DNA of 64,000 nt, taken from positions 27,097,119 through 27,161,118 of the forward strand of contig CM077648.1 in the NCBI GenBank assembly GCA_039707465.1. The letters are read 5' to 3'. Shown piece after piece: positions 25,991-37,700 of the stretch. A program made the position numbers and the translations under genes. Source of the stretch: Rhabdophis nuchalis. Its lineage: Eukaryota > Chordata > Lepidosauria > Squamata > Natricidae. The first letter of the stretch is position 1. The number at the start of each line of letters is the position of its first letter. Below the pieces are notes generated by a model. It did no database searches. It was not told the origin of the DNA and saw only the letters and a program-made list of their open reading frames with translations.

Positions 25991-26218
25991 GTTTATTTTG
26001 GGGTTATTCATTTATTTCTCTCCCACCTTTATTATCTTTACAAATAACTCAATGCAGTGATCATATCTTACACCCCTTCCTCTTCCTATTTTTCCCGCAA
26101 CAACAATCTTGTGAGGTGGGTTGGTCTGAGAGAGAAGGACTGGCCCAAAGACCATTCCCAGCTGACTTTCATGGAAGGACTCAAACCTGGTGTCTTAACC
26201 ACTAAAACAAACTGGCCT
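25991..26218 (-). mobile_element. tRNA-derived SINE, near full length
   Basis: Read on the minus strand it begins GCCAGTTTGTTTTAGTGGTT, has an A-box-like TAGTGGTTAAGA and B box GGTTTGAGTCC, then TTGGGCCAGTCCTTCTCTCT and CACCTCACAAGATTGTTGTT, and ends in an AATAAATGAATAA tail. The same family forms the host of the nested insertion at 61.5-62.4 kb. Confidence 0.75.
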
Positions 26219-26498
26219 TTATCATGTTATAATATACTCACAGCAACGCTCCAAGGCCACTTCCGTCAGATAACTATTAAACCCAAATAAAATACACCAG
26301 CATCATAAAGTAAGAAATAGCCACGTTATAAAACAAAAATTAACAACAGCGTAAAACACATGGCATCAATGTTCAGAGTCAGACAACAGACTAAAATAGA
26401 CACTGCAGGAAAGGCTAATGAGTTAAGGTTTGATATTTTTTCTTAAAATTGGTGTCATGGAGAGACCAATTGAACTGTACAACAATTATGCTTTAGCT

Positions 26499-26632
26499 CA
26501 GGAGTCTCCAACCTTGGCAACTTTAAGCCTGGTGGAAGTCAACTCCAGAATTCCCCAGCCAGCTTTGCTGGCTGGGGAATTCTGGGAGTTGACCTCTGCC
26601 AGGCTTAAAGTTGCCAAGGTTGGAGACCCCTG
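26499..26632. mobile_element. Palindromic MITE, full length
   Basis: CAGGAGTCTCCAACCTTGGC to the inverted end GTTGGAGACCCCTG; the arms meet at CAGCCAGCTTTGCTGGCTG. Flanks CTTTAGCT and CTTAGCTT suggest an 8-bp TSD with one indel. Confidence 0.9.
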
Positions 26633-26970
26633 CTTAGCTTGTTGCCTGAATCCAGTTTGTCTAGTGCCTGCTGCGACCTGACCTTCAATCTTCATAGGAA
26701 GTAGCCTTAAGCCCAACCAAGCCAGTAGTGGGAGTATTTCCTAAATTAAAGGTGGTGGGTTTTTAACTCTAGGTTAGGGATGGGTTAGAACTTTTGATAT
26801 GTTAAGAATCTGCTCTGTTCTTGAGAAAGAAGTGTTGCCCATGGACAAGATGGGCTTCATAAGATTCGCCATCCCCACACTCACTGTATTTTGTCCAGAT
26901 CCACAGCCGAATGTGGTTTGAAAATATATTTTCATATATTTTATAATAAATGGGCTTTTATAACTAGATT

Positions 26971-27285
26971 AACAGGGACGTGGTGGCTCGGTGGCTAAGA
27001 TGCTAAGCTTGTTGATCAGAAAGGTCAGCAGTTCAGTGGTTCGAATCCCTAGCGCCACATAATGGTGTGAGCTGCCATTACTTGTCCCAGCTCCTGCCAA
27101 CCTAGCAGTTTGAAAACATGTAAAAATGCACGTAGAAAAATAGGGACCACCTTTATTGGGAAGGTAACATTGATGCCACATGAGCACGGAGACGTCTTCG
27201 GACAGCGCTGGCTCTTCAGCTTTGAAACGGAGATGAGCCCTGTCCCCAGAATGACTAGCACATAAATGCGAGGGGAACCTTTACC
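26971..27285 (+). mobile_element. Sauria-type tRNA SINE with Bov-B-like tail, perfect 14-bp TSD
   Basis: tRNA-like head with A-box region GTGGCTCGGTGGCTAAGA and B box GGTTCGAATCC (27038-27048). The tail AATGACTAGCACATAAATGC then GAGGGGAACCTTTACC is the 3' end shared with Bov-B LINEs. TTTATAACTAGATT is repeated exactly at 26957-26970 and 27286-27299, so this copy is recent or well preserved. Confidence 0.9.
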
Positions 27286-27299
27286 TTTATAACTAGATT

Positions 27300-28910
27300 G
27301 ACCAAAGCCATGAATCTCATCTTTGAAAAGTGAAAGGGCTAAATCCCTTAACCAGGTAGCTCCTGTCTAAGGTGTGGTATGTGGCATAACTCTCTTGTCC
27401 CTCATCTCAGTAGCTTTTCATTCCCACTCCTCTACATTTTTTAAAAGAAATAAGTCTTGCTTTGTATCTCTGACATTGGGAGTGCAAAATAAGAAATATG
27501 GGCAGGTTTGATTTCAGTTCTTATAGCCACTGGCTGGAGCCAATGGGAAGAAGACCTCTTGCTCAAATGCCAGAGGTGTGAACTGCATGGAAATATGCAG
27601 TTCTTCTCAAGCACTCTTGATCTTGGGCAAGACTTTGCTTTTCTCAAAGAGGTTTGCATAATCTCGTTTTCTTTCATCTGCATAGGTATCTTATCCCAAG
27701 CAGTAATCCCGTGCTGTTCCTTGCATTGATCTGCGTGGGATACATTTTTACATAACGTTACAAAGCAAAAACCACCTCCGTGGTGGTATCTTACCCAGGT
27801 TTCCTCTCCAAATACTGTGCCTTCCAAATACTCTCCCCTTAAAGCATCTCATGAGGGGGTCTACCAAACCTAAGAAATAATTAAGACAGTATGGTATGAT
27901 TTCTTGTCTTCCTTAACACCACCCTAATTGGTCCCACGGTTCCAAGGTGTCTGTCCCAACCTCTTCCGTGAAAGAACAAGGCGATCCAGTTATGCTAACA
28001 GCAGCTGGAAATCTGGCAGGGAAACTACCTTTCCCCACGGCGGTTCCAAACCTTACATTAGAAATGCAAGTCTGTCATATTAAAATTAAACAGACAATTG
28101 ACTGATAATTAATAGACACCCTCTTTTGTGCTACACTTTAGCATTTATATCATTCCAGGGAGATGAGTATTATTTACTTTAGTGCTATTTCTAAGCTGTT
28201 TAGATAAGTTTGAGAAAGTTGGATTATCAAGTTCACTGAAAATGATAATCAATAAGAAATAGTTACTATTCTAAAGTTGGCAGAACAGAAACCTACAGAG
28301 AGATAACAAAAAATCAATAACCTCTTGTGGCTCTCTGAATGAACTGATAATTTTGTAGTGAGCTCCTGCTATTTGCTCAGGTATAGTAATAATGGAAGGG
28401 ACATCTAGTATTTTCAAACTAGTTAAATATAAGATGTAAGGAGTTTGAAATGATGAGCTCCATTGATTCAAATTATATTCTAGTATCTTAACTGGACAGA
28501 ATTATGTGACCAAGAACAGTTCAAAAAGTTCTTATAAATTCCTTAAACAACTACGTTTTACTTAGGAATAAAAGATTGAGTCTTCAGAGTTTGGAAATTC
28601 ATCATCACTGATTTTACTGATAATTTTAAAGGGTAATTCAGTGGCAGTTAGTTTTCACTAGTAAATCTCAGAATTGTGCTATTTAAAACACAATACACTT
28701 TTCTTATCATTCTCTTTGTTTCTATTACACTTCCTTCAAATAGATTAAATTTGTATTCATAATGCCCTAAATTATCTTCTGAAGAATCTTGAAAGGTAGA
28801 CTGATTAGCCCAAAGTCACATATGCAACTCTACGATGTGCCCTTAACAACAGTGTTAGGATTCAGACATAGAAAATAACTGTACAATATTCTGAAGATTG
28901 TGTTTTGGAG
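27300..28910. other. AT-rich PITX2 intron, nothing recognised
   Basis: About 1.6 kb without a recognisable gene, RNA or repeat. Confidence 0.35.

Positions 28911-28911
<1 letters not shown>

Positions 28912-28951
<40 letters not shown>
28912..28951. repeat. (CA)n microsatellite
   Basis: About 20 CA units. Confidence 0.95.
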
Positions 28952-28954
<3 letters not shown>

Positions 28955-30002
28955 CAAAAATGAAATTAAATAAACAACTGTATTGCTGGCTCATATATAA
29001 CTGACCCACAAGCATGTTCCGTTCTACCATTACAGGTTGCTCAATTTTCATTAAAATCCATAAAAGGTTTTCATCGGTCCATCCCTCATGTCGTTCAGAG
29101 CCAAAAGTAGATTGGGATGACTTCCATGGCAGGTGTGTGTGTGAGAGCAGGAGATGCGCTTGTGGACTTGTGGATACTTCAGGGACCATCCTACTTAAAG
29201 AGCAGGGAAGTGAAAATTGGTTCAAACCACATGAGGTTTGCTAATTGCCTCCCCCCCCATCCAAAGCAAATGCTAAGCAGAATTAAGGGCCAGTGGGTTG
29301 CAATGACCAAAATGTTGCACTAGGACAAAGACCAACCTTGTTCAGATTTGCTCCCACACAAGGAATTGTGATCAAGATATTCTCTTTGTTAAATAAAACA
29401 AGTAAATAAAATAAGGCATGTAGCATAGCAGAACCAGAAGATATGAAAACCATGTTATTCTTCTTTGTTCATTTCTACAATGGAAACTTCAGTTGAATTT
29501 CATTTCATAATGGAAGCCAGACAGATAACCCTTGTTTAGTATGTTGGTTAAAACAATAAAGAACATGATGAGTCCTTCAGGACCAACCTTGCTGTTGTTG
29601 TTGTTGAAATTATTCAAGATAAACTATTCATTATTTTTATCAGATTTTTTTCCTCCTAGATTTAGGAAATACAGTCTATTTCCAGCTTGTGCTACAATAA
29701 AATAATTACTCCTCAATTAGCACAGAACTCTGTTGCTTTAGCTTATGGAGCAAAAGGTTTTGAAAACACCCTCGTGGGTGTTCCTTAAATCATTTCCCGG
29801 GGCCACTAATCAATGTGAAATAAACAGGGGTCTCCCTTTCCTGTTTTCACAGTCACCACTTCAGCACCGAAGAACCAATTTTCTCCTAAAAGCTCTATGG
29901 ACAAACGCAAAGCAAACAAACAACACCTAGCCATCTACCTTGGGTGGGCGAGCAAGGAAGAAGCTAAAGAAAGATTTCAAATAAAATGCAAACGAAAGGG
30001 AA

Positions 30003-30057
30003 AGAAGGAAGGAAGGAAGGAAGGAAGGAAGGAAGGAAGGAAGGAAGGAAGGAAGGA
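30003..30057. repeat. (GAAG)n microsatellite
   Basis: Thirteen tetranucleotide units in a purine-rich neighbourhood that continues to about 30235. Confidence 0.95.
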
Positions 30058-30275
30058 GAAGCCAAACCAAGTTAGCTGGCGGGAAAGGGAAAATTAAAAA
30101 GGAAAAAAGAATAAAGAATAAAACAAACCAGAACAGAAAGAACAAGCAAGCCGAAAATAGGGAGGAAAGGGAAGGAAAAGAAGAAAAGAGAAATGTCGAC
30201 AGAGAAATAATAGCTAGCAAGCAAAAAAGAAAAAGGAGTGGGTGTCTCTTCTCCTCCCCCTCCTGATGACGATGA

Positions 30276-30407
30276 TGATATTCTTTATTCATTAAACATG
30301 AAACTCAGTCAACGGAACATTCAAAAATGCATCAAAAACATCATTGACTGGTGCTAATGGTTGATACGGGTTGCTGCCAGCATCCTAGGTATCAACCAAG
30401 GACCTTC
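30276..30407 (-). mobile_element. R4-like non-LTR 3' end, copy 1
   Basis: On the minus strand: CTTGGTTGATACCTAGGATG, GCTGGCAGCAACCCGTATCA, GACTGAGTTTCATGTTTAAT, GAATAAAGAATATCATCATC. About 130 bp ending in a CAT/ATC triplet tail. The same unit occurs at 30590, 31874 and 31990. Confidence 0.6.
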
Positions 30408-30579
30408 TTAAAATATATGATGTTCCAATTAGCGCAGTTTTTTGCAGTTCCGCTGGTGTCATTTCAGGAAGCTGCAATTTATTTATGTATCTTATAAAAT
30501 TCTTGGACCTGGTACCAAGTGCCCCAATGACAATGGATTACAAGTTTCATCCATAATCACGTAGTTTCGATGGTCAGGT

Positions 30580-30712
30580 CACCATCATCATCATCATCTA
30601 CTTTATTCTTTAAACATGAAACTGAATATTCAAAAATGCATCACAAATACCATTGACTGGTGTTAATTGTTGATATGGGTTGCTGCCAGCATCCTAGGTA
30701 TCAACCAAGTAT
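30580..30712 (-). mobile_element. R4-like non-LTR 3' end, copy 2
   Basis: Second minus-strand copy of the same roughly 130-bp unit with a GATGATGATGATGGT tail. Its upstream end abuts the (TAC)n tract at 30713. Confidence 0.6.
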
Positions 30713-30754
30713 ATACTACTACTACTACTACTACCACTACCACTACCACTACCA

Positions 30755-30846
<92 letters not shown>
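30713..30846. repeat. Compound triplet microsatellite (ACT/ACC)n(TAA)n
   Basis: About 23 ACT/ACC triplets followed by about 20 TAA triplets. The R4-like element begins at its right end. Confidence 0.95.
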
Positions 30847-30848
<2 letters not shown>

Positions 30849-31792
30849 CACAACTTAAATGATTACATCCAGAAAAGTGAAGAACCAATGATTAAGGAAG
30901 TAAATAAAGGTGGCCTTTTAAAGACAACTAAGTCAAAAGCTGAAGATAAGAAAGAAGTAATTGAGAAACGAGCTGAAAATTGGAAAAGCAAAGCTATGCA
31001 TGGCCAATACTTGAAAAGTATTGAAGGCAAAGCTGACCAAAAACTAACTGGGAACTGGTTAAGATCAGGAGTAATGAAAAAAGAAACAGAAGGCTTTATT
31101 TTGGCAGCTCAAGAACAAGCCTTGGTCACAAATTGCATGAAGGCAAAAATTCAACATGTTACCACCAATAGCAAATGTCGCCTTTGTAGTGAGAAAGATG
31201 AGACAGTCGACCAACTGAACAGTGGGTGCAGCAAAATTTCAAAAACTGACTACCTACAACACCATGACCGTGTTGCTAAGATCATTCACTGGAAATTGTG
31301 CCAGAAGTTTGGATTTGAGTACAGCAAAAACCACTGGGAACATCAGGCTGAGAAAGTTTTAGAGAATGAGAAAGTCAAGATCTTGTGGGACTTCAGAATT
31401 CAGACTGACGGGCACTTGTCCTACAACACACCTGATATAACAATCATTGAAAAGAAAAAAGTATGGTCCGTTGACATTGCAATAGCTGGTGATGCACAAA
31501 TTGAAAATAAGCAAGTAAAAATCACGAAGTACCAGGACTGGCAAATTGAAGTTGAGCGACTGTGGAAAAAGAAATTGCGTGTTGTCCCGATTGTAACTGG
31601 AGCCCTTGGAGCAATACCTAAAGGGCTACCTCGCTATTTGGGAATTCTAAATTTACCTGACTTGAACATTCTGACTCTACAAAAAACTACCCTACTTGGA
31701 ACAGCTTATATCCTCCGATGTTACCTTAACAGTTCCTAGGTCCTTGGTTAGGACTCTAGCTGCTGAGCTACCAACCAGCCCCAAAGGCTGTG

Positions 31793-31795
<3 letters not shown>
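30847..31795 (+). mobile_element. R4/Dong-type non-LTR retrotransposon, C-terminal part with restriction-like endonuclease
   Basis: 5'-truncated copy with an intact 283-codon frame (30888-31739). Seen: a Cys/His zinc-knuckle-like stretch (CRLCSEKDETVDQLNSGC then HH about 10 residues on), IHWKLCQKFGF, then ILWDFRIQTDGHL, a PDITII motif and VWSVDIAIAGD, followed by KITKYQDWQIEVERLW and VVPIVTGALGAIPKGLPRY. Known: this order (CCHC-type finger, then the R/K-PD-D endonuclease core) is the C-terminus of RLE-type LINEs such as R4 and Dong, and Dong-type elements are known to insert in TAA repeats. Here the element follows (TAA)n and ends in (ATC)n. The frame lacks RT, so it is a relic; the final Cys of the finger is kept. 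Confidence 0.8.

Positions 31796-31873
<78 letters not shown>
31795..31873. repeat. (ATC)n microsatellite, 3' tail of the R4-like element
   Basis: About 26 ATC triplets directly after the element's 3'UTR. Antisense poly-Asp frame is an artefact. Confidence 0.95.
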
Positions 31874-31991
31874 GACGGCAGCAAACCGTATTAACCATTA
31901 GCACCGGTCAATGGTATTTGTAATGCATTTTGAAATGTTCAGTTGGCCGAGTTTCATATTTAAGGAATAAAGTATAATAATAATAATAATA
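31874..31991 (+). mobile_element. R4-like non-LTR 3' end, copy 3
   Basis: Plus-strand copy of the unit: GACGGCAGCAAACCGTATTA, ATTAGCACCGGTCAATGGTA, TTCAGTTGGCCGAGTTTCAT, GGAATAAAGTA then (TAA)n. Confidence 0.6.
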
Positions 31992-32074
31992 ATTTCTTTT
32001 ATTCAATAAACATGAAACTCAGTCAACTGAACATTTAAAGATGTATTACAAATATCAATGATGATGATGATGAT
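31992..32074 (-). mobile_element. R4-like non-LTR 3' end, copy 4 (truncated)
   Basis: Minus-strand fragment; on the plus strand it reads TTTCTTTTATTCAATAAACA, GAAACTCAGTCAACTGAACA and ends at (GAT)n. Confidence 0.55.
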
Positions 32075-32132
32075 TATTGTCGCCGTCGACATCTCATGCT
32101 TTCCCTATACATTCCTTCGCTGTTCCCTAAAT

Positions 32133-32244
32133 CAGTTGTTCTCAAATTTGGCAACTTTTAAGATGAGTGGATTTTAGCTGGCTGGACAATTGTGGAAGCT
32201 GAAGTCCACACATCTTCAGATGGACTCTAGGGTGAGAAACGCTG
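32133..32244. mobile_element. Palindromic MITE, diverged
   Basis: CAGTTGTTCTCAAATTTGGC to GGTGAGAAACGCTG, with the GCTGGCTGGACAATTGTGG core and AGCTGAAGTCCACACATCTT arm. Flanking octamers only weakly similar. Confidence 0.75.
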
Positions 32245-32821
32245 CCTTAGAGGCGCAAGCCTTTGGACGGCGCTCGCTCCTCGTTCGATTTAGGTGGCTC
32301 GCAAGGTTTTTTCCCTCGTCCGGCAAGAACCCCCGTTGCCTTCAAAACAGAAACGGGGAAAGAGTGCGAAAAAGAGAACGGCGGCTCATCGCCTTTCGCC
32401 TTTCTCCATTCGCCTTGATGAAGAGCCATTAATTATCCCCATTCGGTCAATATTAGGAAGGCGATAAAGATGGTTTCTATTTTAAAGGTAAGATTAAGGA
32501 GACCTCAGATCGCCCCCGTTAGCTTATTCCTGCTCACGGCCGAAGCTTTCGTTGCGCGGCGCCCTCTCCGCACGGCCGATGGAACCAGATTGCATAAATT
32601 AGGAGCCGAGGACGAAGGCGCAGGTCCTAGGGTGGGAGCGGGTTTGTGCGCGCGCGCGCGCGTGTATGCGTGGTCTATACTTGCACACGTGTCTGCCCCC
32701 GGGAGACAAAAGTAACTTGTCGCCGCCGCTTTGCACAAAGACTGCCGCTGGATTCAACGCGGAATGGTTGATTTGGCTCCAGGAGTTGGGACAGACAAGT
32801 CAGGCAGATCTATTTTGTTCT

Positions 32822-32968
32822 TTAACCTTGGCAACTTTAAAGACTTGTGGACTTCAACTCCCAGATGACTTCAACTCCCAGATGACTTCAACTCCCAGCT
32901 TCGCTGGCTGAGGAAGTCTGGGAGTTGAAGTCCACAGGTCTTCAGGTTGCCAAGGTTGGAGACCCCTG
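32822..32968. mobile_element. Palindromic MITE with internal triplication
   Basis: Left end truncated to TTAACCTTGGCAACTTTAAA; right end complete at GGTTGGAGACCCCTG. The core motif GACTTCAACTCCCAGAT is present three times in tandem at about 32851-32900. Confidence 0.85.
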
Positions 32969-33142
32969 CAGTTTAAAGGAGGTGTTAAGTTTTGGATACC
33001 GGGTCCTTGGGCGTCGCTGCCTCTTTGCAGGTTCTTCCCGCCCTTCATTTACTGCATTCCTCCTCATCCTTCGGCAGCTCTGCTCGGAGAACTCTTGGTA
33101 AAGAAAGATGGTTCCGAGAAAGCCCACAGAGTGGTTCTAAAA

Positions 33143-33255
33143 CAGGGGTCCCCAAACGTGGCAACTTTTAAGACTTGTGGACTTCAACTTCCAGGCTGGC
33201 TGGAGAAGGAGTTGAAGTCCACAAGTCTTAAAGTTGCCAAGTTTGAAGACCTCTG
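33143..33255. mobile_element. Palindromic MITE, perfect TSD
   Basis: CAGGGGTCCCCAAACGTGGC to AGTTTGAAGACCTCTG, octamer TTCTAAAA at 33135-33142 and 33256-33263. Confidence 0.9.
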
Positions 33256-33944
33256 TTCTAAAAAGTGAAATGAAAACTCCACCACAGTGTTGTCCTTGTT
33301 GTTGAAAAATTCAATGGCAATATACTGCACAATAAATGGACCTGCTTGTGATCTTTGGAGTTTTAGCTAGTTGACCAAAAATGCATTGAAGAAAAGCATA
33401 CAAAAAGATTTTAATGTCATGTCCTCAGACCAACTTATCAGCTAAATAATGGAGGTGGGATTTAAAATTTGTTCTTGGTCAAACAGAAGAACTCTGATTT
33501 CACTATTTCATATTTCAATGAGTCAGCAATGCTGTTCCTTACCGTGATGTCTTTCCAATTGCGCTTGAATATAAGAGGCACATTGTTGGATAATTATAGG
33601 AATTGTAATCCTGGCACCAGATTGAGGGAAGCTAATTACAATTGGCCAAATACACTTTATCTTTCTATATGTTGCACTTTTCCACATTCTGGTCTGTCCA
33701 AATTACAGCACTTTAGGAAATGACGTGCAATGGATTTCCAGCCTCCCAAAAATTTCACAGGCCAAAGTTTGGTCGCAGGGTACTGGTTGGCTAATCCAGA
33801 AGACATGATGAATAATATAGAATTATATATTCAAAAGTAAGATACAAGGGGGGGGGGACACATAATCAGGATAGATTTGAGAAGGAAAAGGAACAAGAAA
33901 TGATATTTAACTATTTTTGGGTCTGTGGAAATACCACCCCAAGG

Positions 33945-34215
33945 AAATAAAAATTAAGAGCTGTAAGCAGTGTCTAAAGACACATCTTTTTCAGCAAGCC
34001 GGCCTAGCCTAACCTCCCGTGGGAACTATTTTTTAGATAGTTTTAAATTGGGGATTTTAAAATTTGATTTTAGCATAGGATTATAATTTAATATGTTTTT
34101 AAATTTTGTATTTATTGTTTTGTATGTTTTAAATTCCTGTGCGCTACCCTGGGTCCTTTGTGGAGAAGGGCGGGATATAAATGTGATTAAAATAAAATAA
34201 AAAATAAATAAGTAA
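33945..34215 (+). mobile_element. CR1 LINE 3' end
   Basis: 5'-truncated tail: CACATCTTTTTCAGCAAGCC, GTGCGCTACCCTGGGTCC, GGAGAAGGGCGGGATATAAA and an AAATAAAATAAA tail. Same family as the copy at 61.5 kb. Confidence 0.8.
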
Positions 34216-34219
34216 GAGG

Positions 34220-34445
34220 CACCTATAACAATAGAAAAGAAAGGAAGAGAGGAGAGGAGAGGAAGAAGAAGAGGATGGAAGGAAGGAAGATAGAGGTGAG
34301 GAGAGGAAGATGGAAGGAAGAATGAAAGAAGGAGAGAAGGTAGGAAGGGAAGAGGAAGAGAGGAGTAGGAGAGAAGGAAGGGGAGAAGGAAGGGAAAGGA
34401 GAGAGGAAGGGAAGAAAGTAGAGGAGGGGAGAAAAGAAAGGCAAA
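34220..34445. repeat. Polypurine tract
   Basis: GGAAG/GAGAGGAA-rich plus strand with no simple unit; frames across it are artefacts. Confidence 0.85.
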
Positions 34446-34516
34446 AGAAGGTGGTGTCAAAACCAGCGAGGGATGGAAACAAAGCAACCCAAATGGTATG
34501 CCATAACCCTGTAAAT

Positions 34517-34711
34517 CGGTGGTTCTCAACCTGTGGGTCAGGACCCCTTTGGGGGTGGAACAACCCTTTCACAGGGGTCGCCTAAGACTATTGGAAAACA
34601 CATATTTTTGAAAAAATACTGAAAACATAAAATAATTTTATGGTTGGGGGTCACCACAACATGAGGAACTGTATTAAAGGGTGGGGGCATTAGGAAAGTT
34701 GAGACCCACTG
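34517..34711. mobile_element. hAT MITE resembling SPIN elements, perfect TSD
   Basis: TIRs CGGTGGTTCTCAACCTGTGG and GTTGAGACCCACTG; octamer CTGTAAAT at 34509-34516 and 34712-34719. Interior ACCCCTTTGGGGGT, CTTTCACAGGGGTCGCCTAA and GGAAAACACATATTT matches what I recall of the horizontally transferred SPIN/OposCharlie group. Family name from memory; hAT class is certain. Confidence 0.8.
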
Positions 34712-34719
34712 CTGTAAAT

Positions 34720-37700
34720 GGAATGACAAAGGTATAAGAACAGACGAATGTAAAAAAAGAATAATAACTCTGTGAATGTATACCTATGATTGTATATAGA
34801 GAACAAAAAACAGAACACTTAGGAAAATAAAAGAAATGATGGGAGATGCAATTGAAGATTTAAGGGCAGCCTGTAAGAGAAGTTTGCAGAAGCCGATCAA
34901 TGCATTTGTAGGTGTTTTTGGGCCATTCTCCACATCTAGGAGAGATAGATGGAAGAACTGAGAGAGTACAGACATCTTGGAGACAAGGGTTATTAAAGCT
35001 TTCAGAATTGCATACACATCACAGCTTCCCTCCCTTTCTTATCATCAGTGCTATTGTCATTGTCATCATTAAGTCGGGGCATTTTGTTTCTGCCGTGTTT
35101 ATGATCCTTTGGATCCAAGAGGCCAGCAGGAGTGTAGAGAATCCCAAATACCAAAAGAAAACCATCTTTAACTTATCTGATCTAATGCCCCAAAGGAAAA
35201 GCATCAATTCATTTGGTCGTTTCAAATCCTCACTTCATGCTTTGGTTGCAGTTCTCGTTATGCAAGGAGCGGAGGGCAACTAGCCATTCCTTAAAAATCA
35301 AACAAGAGTGCATGCCTTCTCCATTAGGAACTCAGTTTCTGGCTTTTTGAGGAATACTGTAGGTGGAATGTTTACTTGGATTGGCAGTAAACCCCCCCGC
35401 CCCCCCCACTACCAAACTGCCCAAAAGTGCTACAGTAGCCAATGCATTCCTAAAACAAAACACTGACGCTAAAAATGGCTGTGAATCAGAACCAGACAAA
35501 CTAAGACAGTTGAAAATGCAAAGTGTAACATAAAACCTGTTAACAGACTCAGGAGTTCAAGAAAATCGAAGGTGGAAAATACAATGGAGGAACCCAACTT
35601 ATTCCTGGCAATTCCGTAAAGCAGGCAGAGAAATGATGTTAATGATGTTTACCTATGTAATATTATTATGAGGATAGCTGGAAACCTCAACCCGGTTCAC
35701 ACTTTGCTCAAAAATATGCTTTTGGGAGGTGGGGTGGGAGAACCAACAATGGAATTGTAATATATGTATACTTTTAAAAGGAGGATGCATGTAAAATTAT
35801 TAATATGAAATATGTTTATTGGAATGTAATAATTATTAATACCATCAACATTAAAGGGAGTTTACTCAGACACTGAAATACAAAGGGAGAAAGGGAGAGG
35901 AAAGGAGGGAGAAAGGGGATAGGAGAGAGGGAAGGAAAATAGTAGGAGAGGAGGAGTGGAAAGAGGAGAGAGGAGGAGAGAGGAAGGGGAAGTAGAGAAG
36001 AGAGGGATGGCAGAGGGAAGAAAGGAGGTAGGGTGGGGAGGAGAGAGGGAGAGGAAATAGGGTATAATCTGGTGTATGGAAAGCAGAAGAGCAGATGATA
36101 GTTGTTGTGGGTTGATTGATGGTAAGAAGAATTGATATAATATTGGATAATACAAAATAGTGCTTATTAAGATGTAATGCTTTAATTTATGTGTGCAGTG
36201 CTTGGCAGTTTCCATTCCTCCCATCTCCCAGTCTCTTGAAAACATCCTATAAAAATTGTTAACTGGTAAAAAGCAGTCTACTAATTCTTGGATAAAGAAT
36301 TCAGAGAGAAAAATGTCTAAGTCAGTTTATTTAGAACCAGAATTAATGTGTGAAAAACAAAACAACATGGCTCCAAAGAATAAATGTTGTAAATATTCTT
36401 CTGATTTTTTTTTATTTATGTGCTACTTTTCTGGGTCAATTTATTTAGCATCCTAATTGTAACATACTTTGGAAGCCAACGCATCTTGAAAAATGGGATA
36501 TATAAATATCACAATATATTCTCCCCTCAAAATCAGTTGCGTAGATCCTATGCAGCTTACTCAAAAGTAGTATCTTCTTTTAAATATCCTAAGGGATCCT
36601 ATTAATTAAATTAATCCTAAAGGGATTAATTCCTGTGCCTGAGTAATTTACTCAGAAGTAAACCATATCATTTCATTAGGTTTTCTGCATACAAAGAAAT
36701 ATTCCTGTTTCCCAATAAAATCTTCATGCACCTTGACTGCCCTGCAAACTATAAAAACTATCAAGACACCAACCAAACTGAAGATGGTTTAGAAACCTGA
36801 GATCTAATGCTCCTCATCATAAAAATCATTCTGGAAAAAAGATTCCACACGTGGGAAGAAAACTCCCATTGTTTTCCATATTACTTGATGTGGTTTCAGG
36901 TTTGAAGCATGGTGTAGAGATAGGTCTGGGGTTCAAATGTAGCTAGGATGGCCCAGATGACTTTCTGGTGGCTGAAATTATTCTAAACATCTTTACTCAG
37001 AATAAAGTCCCACAGAATTGCTCCCTTATTAAAAGGCTACATGCGCTAACAAAAACATATGATAAAGCTAGGGCAGGAAGAATGCTTAAGTTTGCAACTC
37101 TAGACTCACTTATTTGGAATGCAGTGAATCAGAATCCGGATTAAGAATTTAATTCAGAAGAGATATGAACTGTATTGTGTTATAAACTGTAAACCAAGGA
37201 GTATTTTTTTTGTCTGTTTTTTAAATCTGAAGCAGACCCATAGGCCACTTACACAGGTATTATTACAGATAAATTATCCAGAGCATCACTTGACAATTTT
37301 GAGTTGAAGCAATCTGGACATGGGGATGCCTTTTCTCCAGTGAATAGAGATAAAGTAACATTCTGCCTATGGGAAACTGACGTGTAGCCCTTTGAAGAAT
37401 AAAACTATTTGGAAACTTTACAACTATATAGGATGAAGTCCTTTAACATCCTTATATATACAGATATGTATTTATTTATTTTTAAAAAATGGGTATTGGG
37501 TGCCCATCCTGCCATAAGGTACTATATCACACAAATAAATTATAAACAAGAATTAAAAATCAAGGGAGAGGGCAGGAACAGAATGTGGGAGGTGGGATCT
37601 GTTGTTACCTCCATTGAACCACCTCCCTTGAACTGTTTGGGGCCACAGGGTCACTGGCAGAGTTAGGTCTTTAGGCTTAGGAAAGGATAGGAGGTTTGGG

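Noticed and set aside
27001..27050. Possible tRNA gene (A and B boxes)
   Set aside because: Part of a 315-bp SINE with 14-bp TSDs and a LINE-like tail; no complete cloverleaf. The same applies to 39121-39288 and 61.5-62.1 kb.
31692..31904. Poly-Asp frame
   Set aside because: Antisense translation of the (ATC)n array.
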